Shown here piece after piece: positions 12,757 to 24,239 of a stretch of 64,000 nt of DNA. Made by a program: the position numbers and the translations under genes. This stretch comes from Ailanthus altissimus. Lineage: Eukaryota > Streptophyta > Magnoliopsida > Sapindales > Simaroubaceae. The stretch's first letter is position 1; each line of letters opens with the position of its first letter. The notes beneath the pieces are model-generated. The model was not told where the DNA came from, did not search any database, and was given only the letters and a program-made list of their open reading frames with translations. The DNA lies in the NCBI GenBank assembly GCA_946807835.1, contig OX327697.1:22020001-22084000 (forward strand), given 5' to 3'.

Positions 12757-14095
12757 GAAAAAACCTACAACATATTTCAGAGGTTGGGGGGGACTTAGGG
12801 TTCATAGGATGGTCAGTAGATGGTCTAAATTAGAATTAAGATTAATGAGTTGTCTAGAGGCTGTTATAACAAGTAGGATTTAGTAGAGCTCACTTGAACT
12901 GAACTCACAACTCAATATTACTACTACTAATAAGAAAATGTAATATAAAGATGTCAATACACGAATTTATATTGTTTAGCCCAAAGGCCTGCATCTACGG
13001 TAAAGTTCATTATCAAAATCCATTATACGAAGAAGATATTACAAGGCATAAATTACAATAAGAGTAATGTCACTCACGAGCTAGGATCTCCTATGTTCTT
13101 CCCCTCTTTGGACCCGCAGATGCCATTTCTAGTGTTTTGGTGGGTGTTTCCTTAGTAAGGATGAATGATTGAAGGTTTCCAAGTAGGTTTGTAGGGAAAC
13201 TCCTAGTATGAAATGAAGAGGAAGAGAGGAGAGTGAGTAAATATAGAAAAGTAGAGCTTCTCATCTATCATGTCTTGTGTTGTGAACTTCTCCCCCTTTC
13301 TCATGGAGAAAGTGAGGCATTTATAATAGGATAAACCTTAGAGGTGGAGGGAGCTAGTCTGAGATTACCCCTTAAGGGTGACATATGGCAGAACACTATT
13401 AGAGAACTGTTCCTATAATGAGAGATATTTTTGAGAACTTGCTCAAAGAGGTAAAAAGGTAATTAGAGCTCAACTGGTGCTTGGAGTACTAGGTGTCTCT
13501 TAACTTGTTATTTTTTTGAAGCTGTCAGCTTGAGTTGGTGAGACTTGAGGAGCATTGAGGGTTCGTCTGACTCTGTCCCTCTGAGCTCAACGGATTCAGT
13601 GTTGAACTGCTTAACTACCCCAAACAAAGTTTGTTTACTGTACCAGTAATGTTAATAGGAAACAAAGTCTTGGTTCTAGCTAACGTATCGCTTGCTCATT
13701 AAGTTTTTGAGAATTCTCTTATCTAAGATTATCCTTAAGTTAGATAACTAAGATACATGGCGTTTAGGTGCTTCTCTAATGGGTCCCGTTAATGACATAA
13801 TAAGACTTGAGTTGTGCTGACGTGTACGCTGCTAGTAGGTCAATGTTAATGTGGCATATGTCCAAACTCCCATGACATATCTTTTGACACTGCTATTAAG
13901 TGTCAACATATATCTTGATATAGGTCCCATTAGATGGGTTTCATGAGTTGAGTTATTGAGGTTCAAGTGTTCAGGCCTGAACTCAGTCTTATTGAAGTAG
14001 TTTGTTATGAATTGAGTTATTCAAAAGGTTTGCGCTGAGTACTAGACTGAGCTCTCTCGAATTGGGCTAAGTGTCACTGATCTTTATCTTCAACA
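12757..14095 (-). mobile_element. Probable LTR remnant of another copia element, minus strand
   Basis: On the minus strand the block begins TGTTGAAGATAAAG at 14095. Near 12980-13005 it contains CCGTAGATGCAGGCC followed by a GGGCTAAAC-type segment, a decayed form of the CCGTGGACGTAGGC motif found near the 3' end of several copia LTRs in this window. Its other end may have been separated by the solo LTR at 10432-12756 and continue at about 10150-10431. I could not find the far terminus or a target duplication, so the extent is uncertain. Confidence 0.4.
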
Positions 14096-15876
14096 TAAAT
14101 AAAAAATATATAAATATATATTAGGTGCCATAGAATTTTATAGCACAGAAAATAGAAATCTTGTGCTAACAATTAAGGGGACAAAGAATGCCCTAAATTC
14201 ATGAATTTAATTGGCTATCATTTGATTCACTCTTTAACAAATTAGAAGAGGAGGAAATTGCAATTAAGATATCTAATTGAATCAAAACATAAATTTAACG
14301 AGATCATATATAACTATTTAAGTTTTTCAAAAAAGACTATAACAATCAAAGATATCACAGAACAAAAAAAAAAAACCAATAATAAATTATACCCACCCAA
14401 ACAATCACGTTCTCATTAAATACCACATGGGTTTTCCATCGAGGTATAGCACACTGAAACAACGGGTCCTGTGAAAACTAAAATGTGTTGTCTCATGAAA
14501 TCATTAGCCATACTGACAAAAGATTTAGAGAACCAAAAGGGAAAAAAGATTGAGGGGGGAAAAAAGATCCAGATTCAAGAAAGAAAGAGGAAAAACAATT
14601 GGGAGAGAGAAGAAAAAATAGAAAGAGAGAAACAGATTCTTCTTGTAGTTATAATTTTTATTTAAAAAATAAGAAAGAAAAAAGACGGTGACACATTTAA
14701 AGTTTAGCTTAAAGGACAATAAAACTCGCATGCATTTTTTAAAAATTATCTAAAAAACTCTTTTTCTATTCATTGACTCTGTTAATTTAGATGCAAACAT
14801 GGGTAATATGATACTTTAATTTTTTTGAAATAGATATGGTATTATATCATCGGTTTGTTTTATTTTTTTGAATAAAAATGTTATAAAATAATAAAAGGTT
14901 TTTTTAAAAATCAAATACTAAAGTTGAACAATAGTTGGCCGCCGCCGTCACAGAGATGGTGACAAATTGATTAAAAAATAATACTATTAAATTTAAAATT
15001 ATATGATCAATGCGATAATAAAAAAATTTTCATCAAACAATTATTAAAAGACGGCTAAATAATGAGATAAAGGTGGTGATCATTATAACATTGTTGTTAA
15101 ATAGTGAAGCGTTATGGTGTGCTACCACAATTATTCTAATCATTGGCCACTAATCTTTTTAATAATTATTGCCATATAATATAAATTATGATTATTTGAT
15201 GGCGATGTTATAATAATCGCTACCTCTTATATCTTCTACTAATCCATTTTTATGAGAATATACTACAATTATATAGATAATGAAAATTTAAATTTTATGA
15301 TATCAATTTTTAGCCAACATGTCACCGTTGCTATCGCTAGTATTGGCAATGGTAATAGTGGCGGTGGCAATGTCGTTGCCACTATAACTGTCACCAATGG
15401 GGCTTCGTCTTCTTAACCATTGTGAGATAGGTAGGCTATAGATATAGTAGCAACTTCATAGCTTAGACCAAGTTGAGTTCTTTTAAGTCTTGTGTGGAGG
15501 GGAGGGACCGTTCCCACACCACTAGTTTAGTAATCCACCGAAAAAGGCAATGGAAACCAAGAGAAAATGAAGTTGTTCCATCCTTCTCAATTAGGGCCGC
15601 TCATTCATCAGTTCTAAATCAATCAGCCTTACACAAGTGCTCGATAAGCTAAGCCTATATGGAATGAGCTGATATATATATATAGGTGTTTCTCTCAATT
15701 TAAATTTTTAACTTAAAATTATGATTTAAATTTTTATTTATCGATCTCATATAATTTAAATAATATAAATTTGATAATATTAAATAATATTTTTGACTTT
15801 GAATTTACACGGTTATATTTCATGAAATTAATAAATTAAAAATTTAAGTAAAAAAATTGTTAAAGGAATCCTATCA
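14096..15876. other. AT-rich intergenic region, no gene seen
   Basis: No convincing coding sequence. A GA-rich block (14520-14640) produces overlapping open frames on both strands, which are composition artefacts. A small GC-richer patch (15325-15410) with repeated GGCAATG/GTGGC words has no recognisable product. Confidence 0.5.
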
Positions 15877-16592
15877 TGTAAGAATATTAATTAAAAATTA
15901 TTGAAATATAATTTGGAGATCAAGTTAAGTACGTAGCGTGCGCATGGATCAAAGACGAAAGTGAAAGGAGGCGAAAAATGAAGAAGGGTGCACCAGGCGC
16001 CAGCGCCGCGGCAACGAGGCATGGGAGCCGCGGTGCCCAGTCCAAAACCTGAGCGCTGTGGTGCCAGAAGGCCAGCGCCGCAGCGCTCAGCAGAAGCGCT
16101 CCAGTGCTGCAGCGATGAGAGTTCAGCGCCGCGGCACTGGAGATGGGAACAGTATCTCAAAATAAGGAAACTTCCTTATTTCGTCTCCCACTTGCTCCAG
16201 AACTCCCTAATACGACACCCACACGTATAGGATAAATCTAGATCATCCTAAAGCCTATATAAAGGCTATCAATTGGCTTGTAAACATATCTTGATAATCT
16301 TTATGATAAATAAGAGATCTTTGTAGTTCTTAGTTAAGAGAAAATCCTTAAAGTGTAAGAAAGAGTTTTCTTTGTGATCTTTCTTGTAAAAAGCTTTGTT
16401 AGTGTTTTGTGATTTATAATAAGAGAAGAGTATGATCTTGATCCGCCGTGGACGTAGACAAGTTACCGAACTACGTAATTCTTTATGTGTTCTTCTTCTA
16501 TCATTTTCTATTTTTATTTCTTAATAACTTGTTCTGTATTATTATATTACTTAAGTAAATTTTTTATTTGTTTGTGTGTTTCCGCTTCAACA
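15877..16592 (+). mobile_element. Solo LTR of the Tnt1-like copia family also found at 51953-52678
   Basis: It begins TGTAAGAATATTAATT and ends CGCTTCAACA. Its order of landmarks matches the reverse complement of the 5' LTR at 51953-52678: TTTGGAGATCAAG, a GC-rich segment of CAGCGCCGCGG-type words (15990-16140), a TATA region (CCTATATAAAGG near 16255) and CCGCCGTGGACGTAGAC (16452). It is 716 bp against 726 bp in the relative. No primer site follows, and the flanks (TATCA, TACCT) do not match, so the duplication has decayed or the LTR arose by inter-element recombination. Open frames on both strands in the GC-rich part are artefacts. Confidence 0.8.
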
Positions 16593-17639
16593 TACCTGAT
16601 ATATAAATATATAATACGTATTAAGATTTATTAAATGTAATACATGACATAACTGAATTTTTCAATTATCTAACAATATATAGGTTTCTTTATGTTTTTA
16701 AGTTTTTAGGTTTTAGAAAAATAATATTTAAGTTTCAAGTCTTAATAATTACATTTTTATAAATTTAAAAAAATAACTAAAATAAGTTAAAAGACAAAAA
16801 AAAAAACTTTTATTAAAGTATAAAATCAAAATGCACTAAAAAGATAAACATATTAAAAACAAAAAATAAACATCTATTAAATTTAATGAATTTAAATTTA
16901 AACAAAAAAGATTATCTGTATATCTTTAAAAAATGTATTTTCTCTCAGGAGAGTAAGTGATTAAAATAGAAAACAACAGGGGGGAAGTGGCAATTTTCCA
17001 TTATTATTATTGCTTTGTTAAATTATATGGAGGCAATATGAGATCTGTCTTCCCTATGGCAAAACTTTTGTGCCTCCGGCTAATTTCTATATTTTATTAT
17101 ATATAAATAATAAAATTTATATTCAAAACAAAAATACAACTCTAAGCACCTTTTGATATAAAAAATAACTGAATTTTTTTTTATACACAAATTTTACAAG
17201 GACTTACCCTATATATATGTCAGATGAGGAGGTGGGGGTCATTTCCACTCAATCTAGGAATGGTGGAATCCACCTCCTCACATCCACGGTCTCACCACAT
17301 TCTCCTTTAGATTTTATTACTTTTAGTTATATATTATATTGTTAAAGAAAAATTTATTAAGATAAAAGTTTGAACAAAATAAATCCAACTTTTCAATCTA
17401 TAATAGTATTGAACGTATTTAATATTATTTCAATTAAAACCTTATAATAAAATTCAATTAGATAAAGTTAGATTAAAGAAATAAAAAGTACAATATAAGT
17501 TTGTAACTGATACAGTTCTTCTCCTTAAGTAATATGCTTTCCTTATTAAATGTTTTCTCTCAAAATAACATTTATTACTTTATCTCAAAATGACATTCAT
17601 CAATTTGATAATTTATTGAGCCAACGTATACCAATTTTG
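16593..17639. other. AT-rich spacer, probably 3' flank or 3' LTR of the decayed minus-strand copia
   Basis: No gene seen. By position, the part just below 17640 should hold the polypurine tract and 3' LTR of the decayed copia, whose RNase H ends there, but I could not match it to a 5' LTR. A short GC-richer patch (17220-17300) is unexplained. Confidence 0.4.
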
Positions 17640-17752
17640 TAAATCAAATTTCAAAAGTTAATTGACAAAATTTTGATAAACAGATCTGTAAAATTATTAG
17701 TAGAGTGTATATGTTTAACATCATTCTTCTTACTTTACCGCAGCTTATGAGT
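17640..17752 (-). pseudogene. C-terminal end of copia RNase H, cut off by a solo LTR
   Basis: Read on the minus strand from 17752, the frame gives a short copia RNase H tail with the words HIHSTNNFTDLF and NLIYKIGIRWL, matching the conserved end of plant copia polyproteins. It continues directly from the TH at the break in the larger fragment starting at 18779, so the two were one reading frame before the LTR at 17753-18778 inserted. Stops and frameshifts make it non-functional. Confidence 0.75.
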
Positions 17753-18778
17753 TGTTGAAAAATTGGTGATTGAACAATTTTAATTGGACAAGAATTGAGA
17801 TGAATACCAAAGTGGAGAGTCACAAGAAGTTTAAAATGTGTGGGACACATATGGAGAAGTCTAGGACGTGTGGGACACGAAAGGGGAAGTAAAACGGGAC
17901 TCAAAGATGCGAAAGAAATGAAGAAAATCGCGAGGAGAGCTTCCAGCGCCGCAGTGCCCAGGACTGAGCGCCGCGGCGCTCCAGCGCTGGGTCATTAGCG
18001 CCGCAGCACTGGACGTGAGAAGGGCCAACGTCGAGGCGCCCAGAGACGAGCGCCGCGGCGCCATAACGCGTGGAAAAGTCCGTTTTGGCTCGGGATTTTA
18101 AGTTTTGGGAAGTTTTGAACTTCCAAAATAAGTGGACTCTTACTCCAACAAGGAATAGGGTTTGTAGGCACGAAATACACCATATATAAACACTTGTAAA
18201 TCCTTGTTTAAGATTAAGCATATAAGGTTTCAAGATGTAACCATAAGAGAGAATACAAGAGTTAAGTAGGCACTAAGTGCGTGGTGCACTAGGGTGTAAC
18301 CTTGGGGGTGTTTTCTTCTTTAGGTTTTTTGAGTGAATAAAAGAGAAACACCATAGATCCTTTTGGCTTAGATGCTCGGGCTATTCTTGTGTTTCTTGTA
18401 AAAATCTCTTATGAGGAGATACGAAGAGGTCTTAGGGAGTCATAATGATCAAGGGTAGATGCTTAGAGGTCTCTATGGGAGATACTAAGGGGTCTTGTGA
18501 GATCATTGATGATGTAAGAAGATACTTTGTGATCTATTTCAATGGGAAGAAGCTGGATCATGGATCTTCCGTGGACGTAGGCAATTTGGGCCGAATCACG
18601 TATATCTTGTGTCTTGTGATTGGTTTGTTTTCTTTATCTTTTATTGGTGTGTTAATCTTATGTGTTCTTGCTTATAGTGTGAGTTATGATTTTTCGCTGC
18701 GCAAAGGGTATCAAGGTTGTGGCTTAGTTGATACCATTGGGGTGTCAAATTGAAGTGCACGATTTGATATTCTCAACA
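17753..18778 (+). mobile_element. Solo LTR, copia type (1,026 bp, TSD TGAGT) inside a copia RNase H
   Basis: The termini are the perfect inverted pair TGTTGA...TCAACA, and the target duplication is TGAGT (17748-17752 and 18779-18783). A GC-rich block of GCGCCGCGGCGC words occupies 17945-18065. CACCATATATAAACAC near 18180 is a TATA region, and TCCGTGGACGTAGGC at 18569 is the conserved copia motif. No primer site follows. Both flanks are coding remnants of one copia RNase H on the opposite strand, which independently confirms the insertion. The open frame at 18445-18753 lies within the LTR and is not a gene. Confidence 0.9.
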
Positions 18779-19769
18779 TGAGTATATAAAAATTTTAAAG
18801 GAATATATTTAATTCTATCTCCTTCAATGTAACCGACTCTAACTTGAGCAATACAAATAGCATTATCTTTATATATTATTGTTAGAATATTTATAATATA
18901 AGGCATGTTACATGTGCTTTGAATGTAATGAATGATAAATCGCAACTAGATGTATTCTCAGCTTGCTTTATACGCTGCAAAAATCTCATATTTTTTTAGT
19001 CAAGAGGCCTAACAATAAGGGTACTTAATGGATGTGCTTTATCCATATTGAATTTTCTCAAATTCTTTTTTGTATAAATAAATTGATAGATAAAGATTCA
19101 ATTTGATTTGTGCTCAATCTACAGGCCAAAAAAATATTTTATCTCTCCAAATCTTTTATTTTAAATTTTTATTTTAAATATTTTATATAGGAGTTTTAAT
19201 CAGATTCATATCTTCACATATATATCCATAATAGAAAATCTAGAATATAACTTCTTTATAAATACTTATAAACATATTAGGTCATTAATGTATCCCTTAT
19301 CAAGTATTCACATAAGTAGTTGTATCATACGCACTCAGATTGTTTTAGTCTATGTGAAGATCTCTATACCTAGATTGAATACAAATTGCCATTACATACT
19401 TTAGGCATATTAAATCTTTTAAGGATTCAAATACCCAAGTTTTCTATACTATAGCCATAATTCATCAAAAGGTTCTATTTTCAAGGTTATATCTCTTCCA
19501 TATTTGAGGACGTTTAGAAAAATTATATTTTCCTCCATTGCTATCTTCTTTGCAACTTACATATTATGTTTCTTGTAAAAAAATGGTGCAACTGTTGCCT
19601 TCAAAATGAACAACATATCTATGTTATACTAGTTGTCCAATATTAAATAAATTTCGTTCCAAATTTAGAATAAGCAATAGATCAGATATATATTTGATTC
19701 TCACATTAATTTGAATCTCAATTGTGCATTTTTTTTTTTACTTTCATAAGAATACCATAACCTACCAAA

Positions 19770-20240
19770 GCACCATTACCCTTCTGTACTAAATATTCAT
19801 ATCTACAAAAATATCTTTATTATCAATCGTATAATTATTATATCAACTATTAAAAAATTGAACATTTTTTTTTGTTCAAAGACGCTTTGCCAAGCAAAAA
19901 AAAATAAAAATAAAAAAAAGTCCCTTTTCACCTTTTTTTTTCTTTAGCAAGATAACGACACTTGCATATTAATTGTTTTTAAATTTATCATCTTTTTGCA
20001 AGTTCCTAAATTAAGCACCATAACCCATCTTTATTAACTATTTATATTTAGACAAATATCTTATCACTAGTCATATAGTTACTATAACACTATTAAGAAA
20101 CCAAACTTTTTTTTTTGTTAAGAGGCATTTTAGCTAGCAAAAAAAAAAAAAAAACTCCATTCACCTTTTTCTTCTGCTGAACGCTTACCTATGGAATGTT
20201 TTTAAATTTACCATCTTTTTGCAAGAGTCCAAAATTTTGC
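19770..20240. repeat. Tandem duplication within the fossil copia gag/protease junction
   Basis: Two imperfect units (about 19770-20016 and 20017-20240) share the words CACCAT(T/A)ACCC, TTTTTTTTTTGTT..GAGGC or GACGC, a poly-A run, TTCACCTTTTT and TTTTTAAATTTA(T/C)CATCTTTTTGCAAG. On the minus strand the last words correspond to a zinc-knuckle-like segment (LQKDGKFKN), so the duplication multiplied part of gag. Confidence 0.55.
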
Positions 20241-21083
20241 AATTAAAATATTGAGGTTTTTTCTTACCAACAGTCTTTCTCTACATGATTACACTTTTTA
20301 CCAATATTTCGCTTTTGTTGTGATTGGACGCTTCTTCATCATAAATCTTCCTTTTCCTCTTTTATAATTTCCTCTTCATCTCCCCCATAATTTTTTCTTC
20401 TTCTTCTTCTCTCTTGTTTGTCACTTATAAAAGAGTATTTTTAGTTTAGATTAGACTAAAACACACTCTTAAAAGACTTTTTAGAGCAACACATCAATTT
20501 TAACTATCAAAAGATTTTAGAGAACATATAAGCTACTGTATTATAAATTCAAAAAGATCATTTGTCTCTTCTATCAGAAATAATTGGATTAAAATTTTTA
20601 AATAAACTAATAAGAATTTTTTGAACAATCTTTTTACTTTTAATATTTTTATTTAATTCACAAATTTTATAAATCTATCTATAAATTCTTACATAGTTTT
20701 ATTCTCCTTTAATTTTATATTTTCAAAATTTCTCCTAAGATCTTTAAGTTTAAAAGTCCTTTAAACTCCCTTTGAATTGGTCTATTAGAATATCTCATGC
20801 CTCTTTTACGTACTAATTATTCTGGAAAAAGGAGCACCTCTTTGTTGCTTCTCTTTTAAACATATTTTATGCTCTGTTGTCTAATCTCCTTTCGGGTCTT
20901 CTTTTGCTGATAGATTCTTCAATTTCTTCTTTTATTACATCTTCACACACAAAAAACTATAATTTTCTTAATAAAATACAAGAACATAGGATTGTTAAAT
21001 TACTGTATTTGATGAACATGAAGTTTTCATAGCATTGTATTTGATAAACTTGAATTTTCCATGGCGAGTCTGTTCTATCTTTA

Positions 21084-21095
21084 AATCTAATACCA
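21084..21095 (-). other. Decayed primer-binding site of the fossil copia
   Basis: On the minus strand this reads TGGTATTAGATT, a degraded match to the tRNA-iMet-complementary TGGTATCAGAGC. It lies 5 bp after a GCCAACA LTR terminus (TGTTGGC on plus at 21101) and just upstream of the gag start, as expected for the 5' LTR/internal boundary of this element. Confidence 0.55.
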
Positions 21096-21100
21096 CTTTA

Positions 21101-21989
21101 TGTTGGCTATTTTAGCATAAGCATGAGCCAAAAAAAAAAAAATGTAGGATGTGGAGGAATATAAATTTTTTTTAATTTCTCTTCAAAGACCCATCTAAAT
21201 AGATACTTTTGTCCTATCTAAATAGAATATAAATCTTAGAATAATTTAAATAAGATTAGGTCTCATAATATTAATTCTAATCAAAATCGAATTAATCAAC
21301 AAAGCAAGCCTTGAGAGAATTAACTTTTATCCCTTGATGCCTTTCTTTAACATCAGACGACAAATAAGATTTGTTTACTAAGATCCATCTTCTTGATTTA
21401 TCTTAATGACGACATATCACTTGAAGCTCTATATGAAAGCAAATGAGAATGATGTGTTGAGGGATTTAGAGCAAAATTTAAGATAGCTGTAAACAATTTT
21501 TATGCCAAAACCAGCACAATCGTTTTAGAATTGTTAGAAGCTTTTGGATGATTAATTGATTAGATTGATGTTTGGCAATCACCGAAGCAATTTCCTCCAA
21601 ATCTTCCATGGGGAAGAAAGGAGACAGTCAAAACGTAGAAAACAGCCAGAAAAGGGAGAAAGAAAAGAGAAGGAAAGAATACTAATTAAGAAAAGGCAAG
21701 AAAGAACAAGAAAAAGAAAATGCCTAAATTCTATGATTTTAATCATTTCTTGTTGATTTTTATAGCCCTACTGTTGAATTTTGTTGTTATTCTCTGCGAA
21801 GTAACCCAAAATTTATGATTTACTTAATTTTTTTACTGCCCAAATTTGCTCTAAATCTTGCTCATTGTATGTAAAATTTAACTTTACTTAATTTGATAAA
21901 TCCTAACCTTAGTTCCTCACGATTTTGAAGCGATTTTTTTTTCTAGCATAACACTTGACATACATGATCCCTTAATTAATTTTATGAGA
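21101..21989 (-). other. Presumed 5' LTR of the fossil copia and flanking AT-rich DNA
   Basis: It starts with TGTTGGC, the expected LTR edge next to the primer site. The outer edge is not identifiable. The segment around 21735-21825 (containing TATAGCCCTACTGTTGAATTTTG) recurs at 22483-22570, so LTR-derived pieces appear on both sides of the next copia fragment. Open frames here are composition artefacts. Confidence 0.35.
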
Positions 21990-22463
21990 GAACATCTTTA
22001 TAAATTATTATTGGAATATTTGTTATACAAGGCATGTTAATTGCAGTTATATGCATTTCTTGCTTCCTTCACGTGCAAGAATCTCAATTGTTTTTTGGTT
22101 AGGAGATTAATAATAAGGGTACTTAATAAATGTATTTTATTCATATTAATTTTTCTTAAAATCTTTTTAATTTAGATAAATTGATAGATAAAGATTTTAT
22201 TTGATTTGTACTCAATCTATCGGCCAAGACAATATTTTATCTTTTACAAGTCTTTCATTTGAAATTTTTTTTTTAAATATTTTATAATTTTTGGAGTTTT
22301 GATCAAATTCATATCATCCACATATACATTCATAATGAAAAATTTAGAACCTACTTCTTTAAAAATACAAACATATTAGGTCACTAATGTATTCTTTATC
22401 AAGTATTTGCTTAAGCAATTGTATCATATACGTTCAGATTGTTTGAGTCCATAGAAAAATCTA
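21990..22463 (-). pseudogene. Second copy of the decayed copia reverse transcriptase fragment
   Basis: It is homologous along its length to 18860-19365. On the minus strand it carries FYGLKQSE, then NVYVDDMNLIKTP with the YVDD catalytic motif of copia reverse transcriptase, then FIYQFI and a decayed MNKIHLLSTLI. Stops and frameshifts are frequent. It is a separate fragment of the same copia family as the fossil next to it. Confidence 0.7.
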
Positions 22464-23357
22464 ATATTAGTGTTCTAATTTCAACTTTGAATTTTAATCA
22501 TTGTTTGTTGATTCTTATAGCCCTACTATTAAATTTTGCTCGTTCTTCTTTGTGAAATAACCCAAATTCTCATTTTTTTGGGGTGTCCATATATCACACT
22601 TGGTCTCTTTTATAGTTTATAAATGAATATCTTCTAGGATAATCATTTATAAAATTAATTATTTATAAATTTATATTATAAATTTATAAGCACGTTTTTA
22701 TTCAACACTATTTTCAAGTTATAAAATAACATGTAGGTACAATACTATAATTTTAGTTATATATTATAATATTGTAACATAAAATAATTAGTAATATAAT
22801 TATAAATTATAAATTATTTATTAAAAAAATTTCAAAATAATTCTAAGATAATAAATTTACATCATTGTAGTTTAGTTAAATAGAGTTAATAGTACGTATG
22901 TTGATATCATATTCACAAAAAATATTAACACAAGTAAATATTAATCTTTGATTTAAGTGTCACTATTTATTAGATGCGGCAAGATAGACATTTTAACATA
23001 ATCAATAAAACTACTTATTAATACTAAATTAGTATTAATGAATATTGTATATTCAATGAAATTTTATTGCACCATAAATTAATTAACAAACTAATCAAAA
23101 TATTGAAAAAGTATGTTAAAAATAAAAATAAAAATTAAATATGGTATAATTTTGTTAATTAATTTAAAATCAAAATTAAAATATAGCATTTAATTTTGTT
23201 AATTAATTTAAAAATCAAAATCAAAATATAGCATGATTTTGTTAGTTAGTTGCAGCACGCGATGTGAAACATTTTTTAATTCAATTCCTCGTAAGAAAGA
23301 GTGGAGCCTCAAGAGTAAATATAATCCTGCCGCTTTGCTGGGCCTTGTAAATGCTCG
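22464..23357. other. AT-rich region upstream of the NAC gene
   Basis: No gene. It contains a short imperfect tandem repeat (about 23120-23235) of ATTTTGTTAATTAATTTAAAATCAAAAT-like segments. The upstream regulatory region of the NAC gene presumably lies in the right-hand part. Confidence 0.4.
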
Positions 23358-23365
23358 TATAAATA
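23358..23365 (+). promoter_or_regulatory. Candidate TATA box of the NAC gene
   Basis: TATAAATA lies 330 bp before the ATG. It is followed by a typical plant leader ending in a CT-rich run (TAGGGTTTCTCCATC, then CTTCATCTTC words, 23602-23650). Other TATA-like words (TATATAG near 23375) are also possible. Confidence 0.45.
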
Positions 23366-23687
23366 AACGTGCATATATAGAGTTCTGTATAGCGTATAAG
23401 TATAATTCAGGGTAAAGAAAGAAGTCATATTACTGAAGAAGGGTTTGATTTGATTGGTTTGCGGGTCATTAGTTACTACTTTGAGTGAAAGTAGAATTCA
23501 TTGCGTTTCGTAGCAGGATAAGTCCTTCATACGTTACATACATTATCAAATCCTATGGCTGAGGCCACAAGCTAAAGCTCGCATAAACAATAAGCTAACA
23601 GCTAGGGTTTCTCCATCTTCATCTTCATCTTCTTACGATATTCTTCTTTCTCCTCCGAATTCTACAGTTGTTTTAGTTCCAAAACAA

Positions 23688-23943
23688 ATGAGGAACATGG
23701 AGCAAGAGACGCAGTTCATAAATCGGTTTATTTCTTCTGTAAGCAATAACTTATCTGGGAAGAAAATGGAGCAAGTGAACTACTTGCATCCGTATTTGTT
23801 TCCTGTAGGGTATAGGTTCCGCCCTACTGATGAAGAGTTGGTGAATCATTACCTGATGAACCGAATCTTGAATCGATGCCAGGGGCCTGTCAACATCATG
23901 GTGTTGCCTAATATCTATACGCACAGTCCTCAGTATTTATCAG
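23688..23943 (+). CDS. NAC-domain transcription factor, exon 1 of 3
   Basis: This codes for residues 1-85 plus the first base of codon 86. Subdomain A of the NAC DNA-binding domain is clear at residues 39-60 (FPVGYRFRPTDEELVNHYL), the signature of this plant-specific family of nuclear transcription factors. The first ATG at 23688 was chosen; in-frame Met codons at 23697 and 23766 are alternatives. The exon ends TATCAG before GTAATT. With the acceptor at 41048 the frame closes exactly. Joined to exons 2 and 3 the protein is 300 residues. The motif after subdomain A (NIYTHSPQYLS) departs from the usual NAC pattern, so this is a divergent member. The intron that follows is 17.1 kb. Confidence 0.85.
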
Positions 23944-24000
23944 GTAATTAATTGATATTACTCACTATTATATATTACATGGTATTATTCACTTTTAGAT

Positions 24001-24186
24001 TATTAAAGAATAATTTTAAAATAAATTTTTTACATTCTCTTATTATATATATGTGTTATTAATGTAAAATATTATTTTTTTATATATGTTATTTTTTTTA
24101 TTTTATAATAAGGTTAGAGTTTATATAAAGACTCAATTGTACAATTTATATAAACAGTGAAATATATTCTCTTTATATTTGTTACA
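24001..24186 (+). repeat. 5' LTR of the Ale-like copia
   Basis: It begins TATTAAAGAATAATT and ends TTTGTTACA. It aligns with the 218-bp 3' LTR at 40785-41002 but lacks about 30 bp of the GGAATGATTC repeats near the start. The sharp divergence from its partner marks an old insertion. Confidence 0.75.
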
Positions 24187-24198
24187 TGGTATCAGAGC
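24187..24198 (+). other. Primer-binding site (tRNA-iMet) of the Ale-like copia
   Basis: TGGTATCAGAGC follows the LTR end directly. It is the standard complement of the initiator methionine tRNA 3' end used by plant copia elements. Confidence 0.85.
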
Positions 24199-24239
24199 TT
24201 TAATTTTTTCACTGTCATTTTATTTAGTTAGAGATTTGT

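Larger units (their letters stand above)
18779..21100 (-). pseudogene. Decayed copia gag-pol, minus strand, integrase lost
   Basis: Reading down the minus strand there are, in order: a gag start near 21062 (MENSSLSN); gag (about 20960-20340) with the copia-like words AKEAWDILQ and NIKLKENK; zinc-knuckle remnants (KKCNHVEKDCW, about 20330-20280); a protease to gag-pre-integrase part (about 19720-19450; YISDLLLI, LFNIGQLV, VVHFEGNSCTI); then, with the integrase missing, reverse transcriptase (from about 19365, LKQSE) and RNase H (MDKAHPLSTLIVRPLD near 19050, YKDNAICIAQ near 18860). Many stops and frameshifts break it. The 3' end of the gene continues at 17640-17752. It is fossil and not functional. 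Confidence 0.75.

Noticed and set aside
14471..14731. Overlapping Lys-rich (plus) and Phe/Leu-rich (minus) frames
   Set aside because: They come from a simple GA-rich run.
15891..16230. Overlapping Ala/Arg-rich frames on both strands
   Set aside because: GC-rich CAGCGCCGCGG words keep several frames open; the segment is LTR U3.
15872..16597. Target-site duplication for the solo LTR at 15877-16592
   Set aside because: TATCA and TACCT agree at only three of five positions.
18445..18753. 102-codon frame with a hydrophobic segment
   Set aside because: It lies wholly inside the solo LTR at 17753-18778 and spans the conserved copia LTR motif CCGTGGACGTAGGC.
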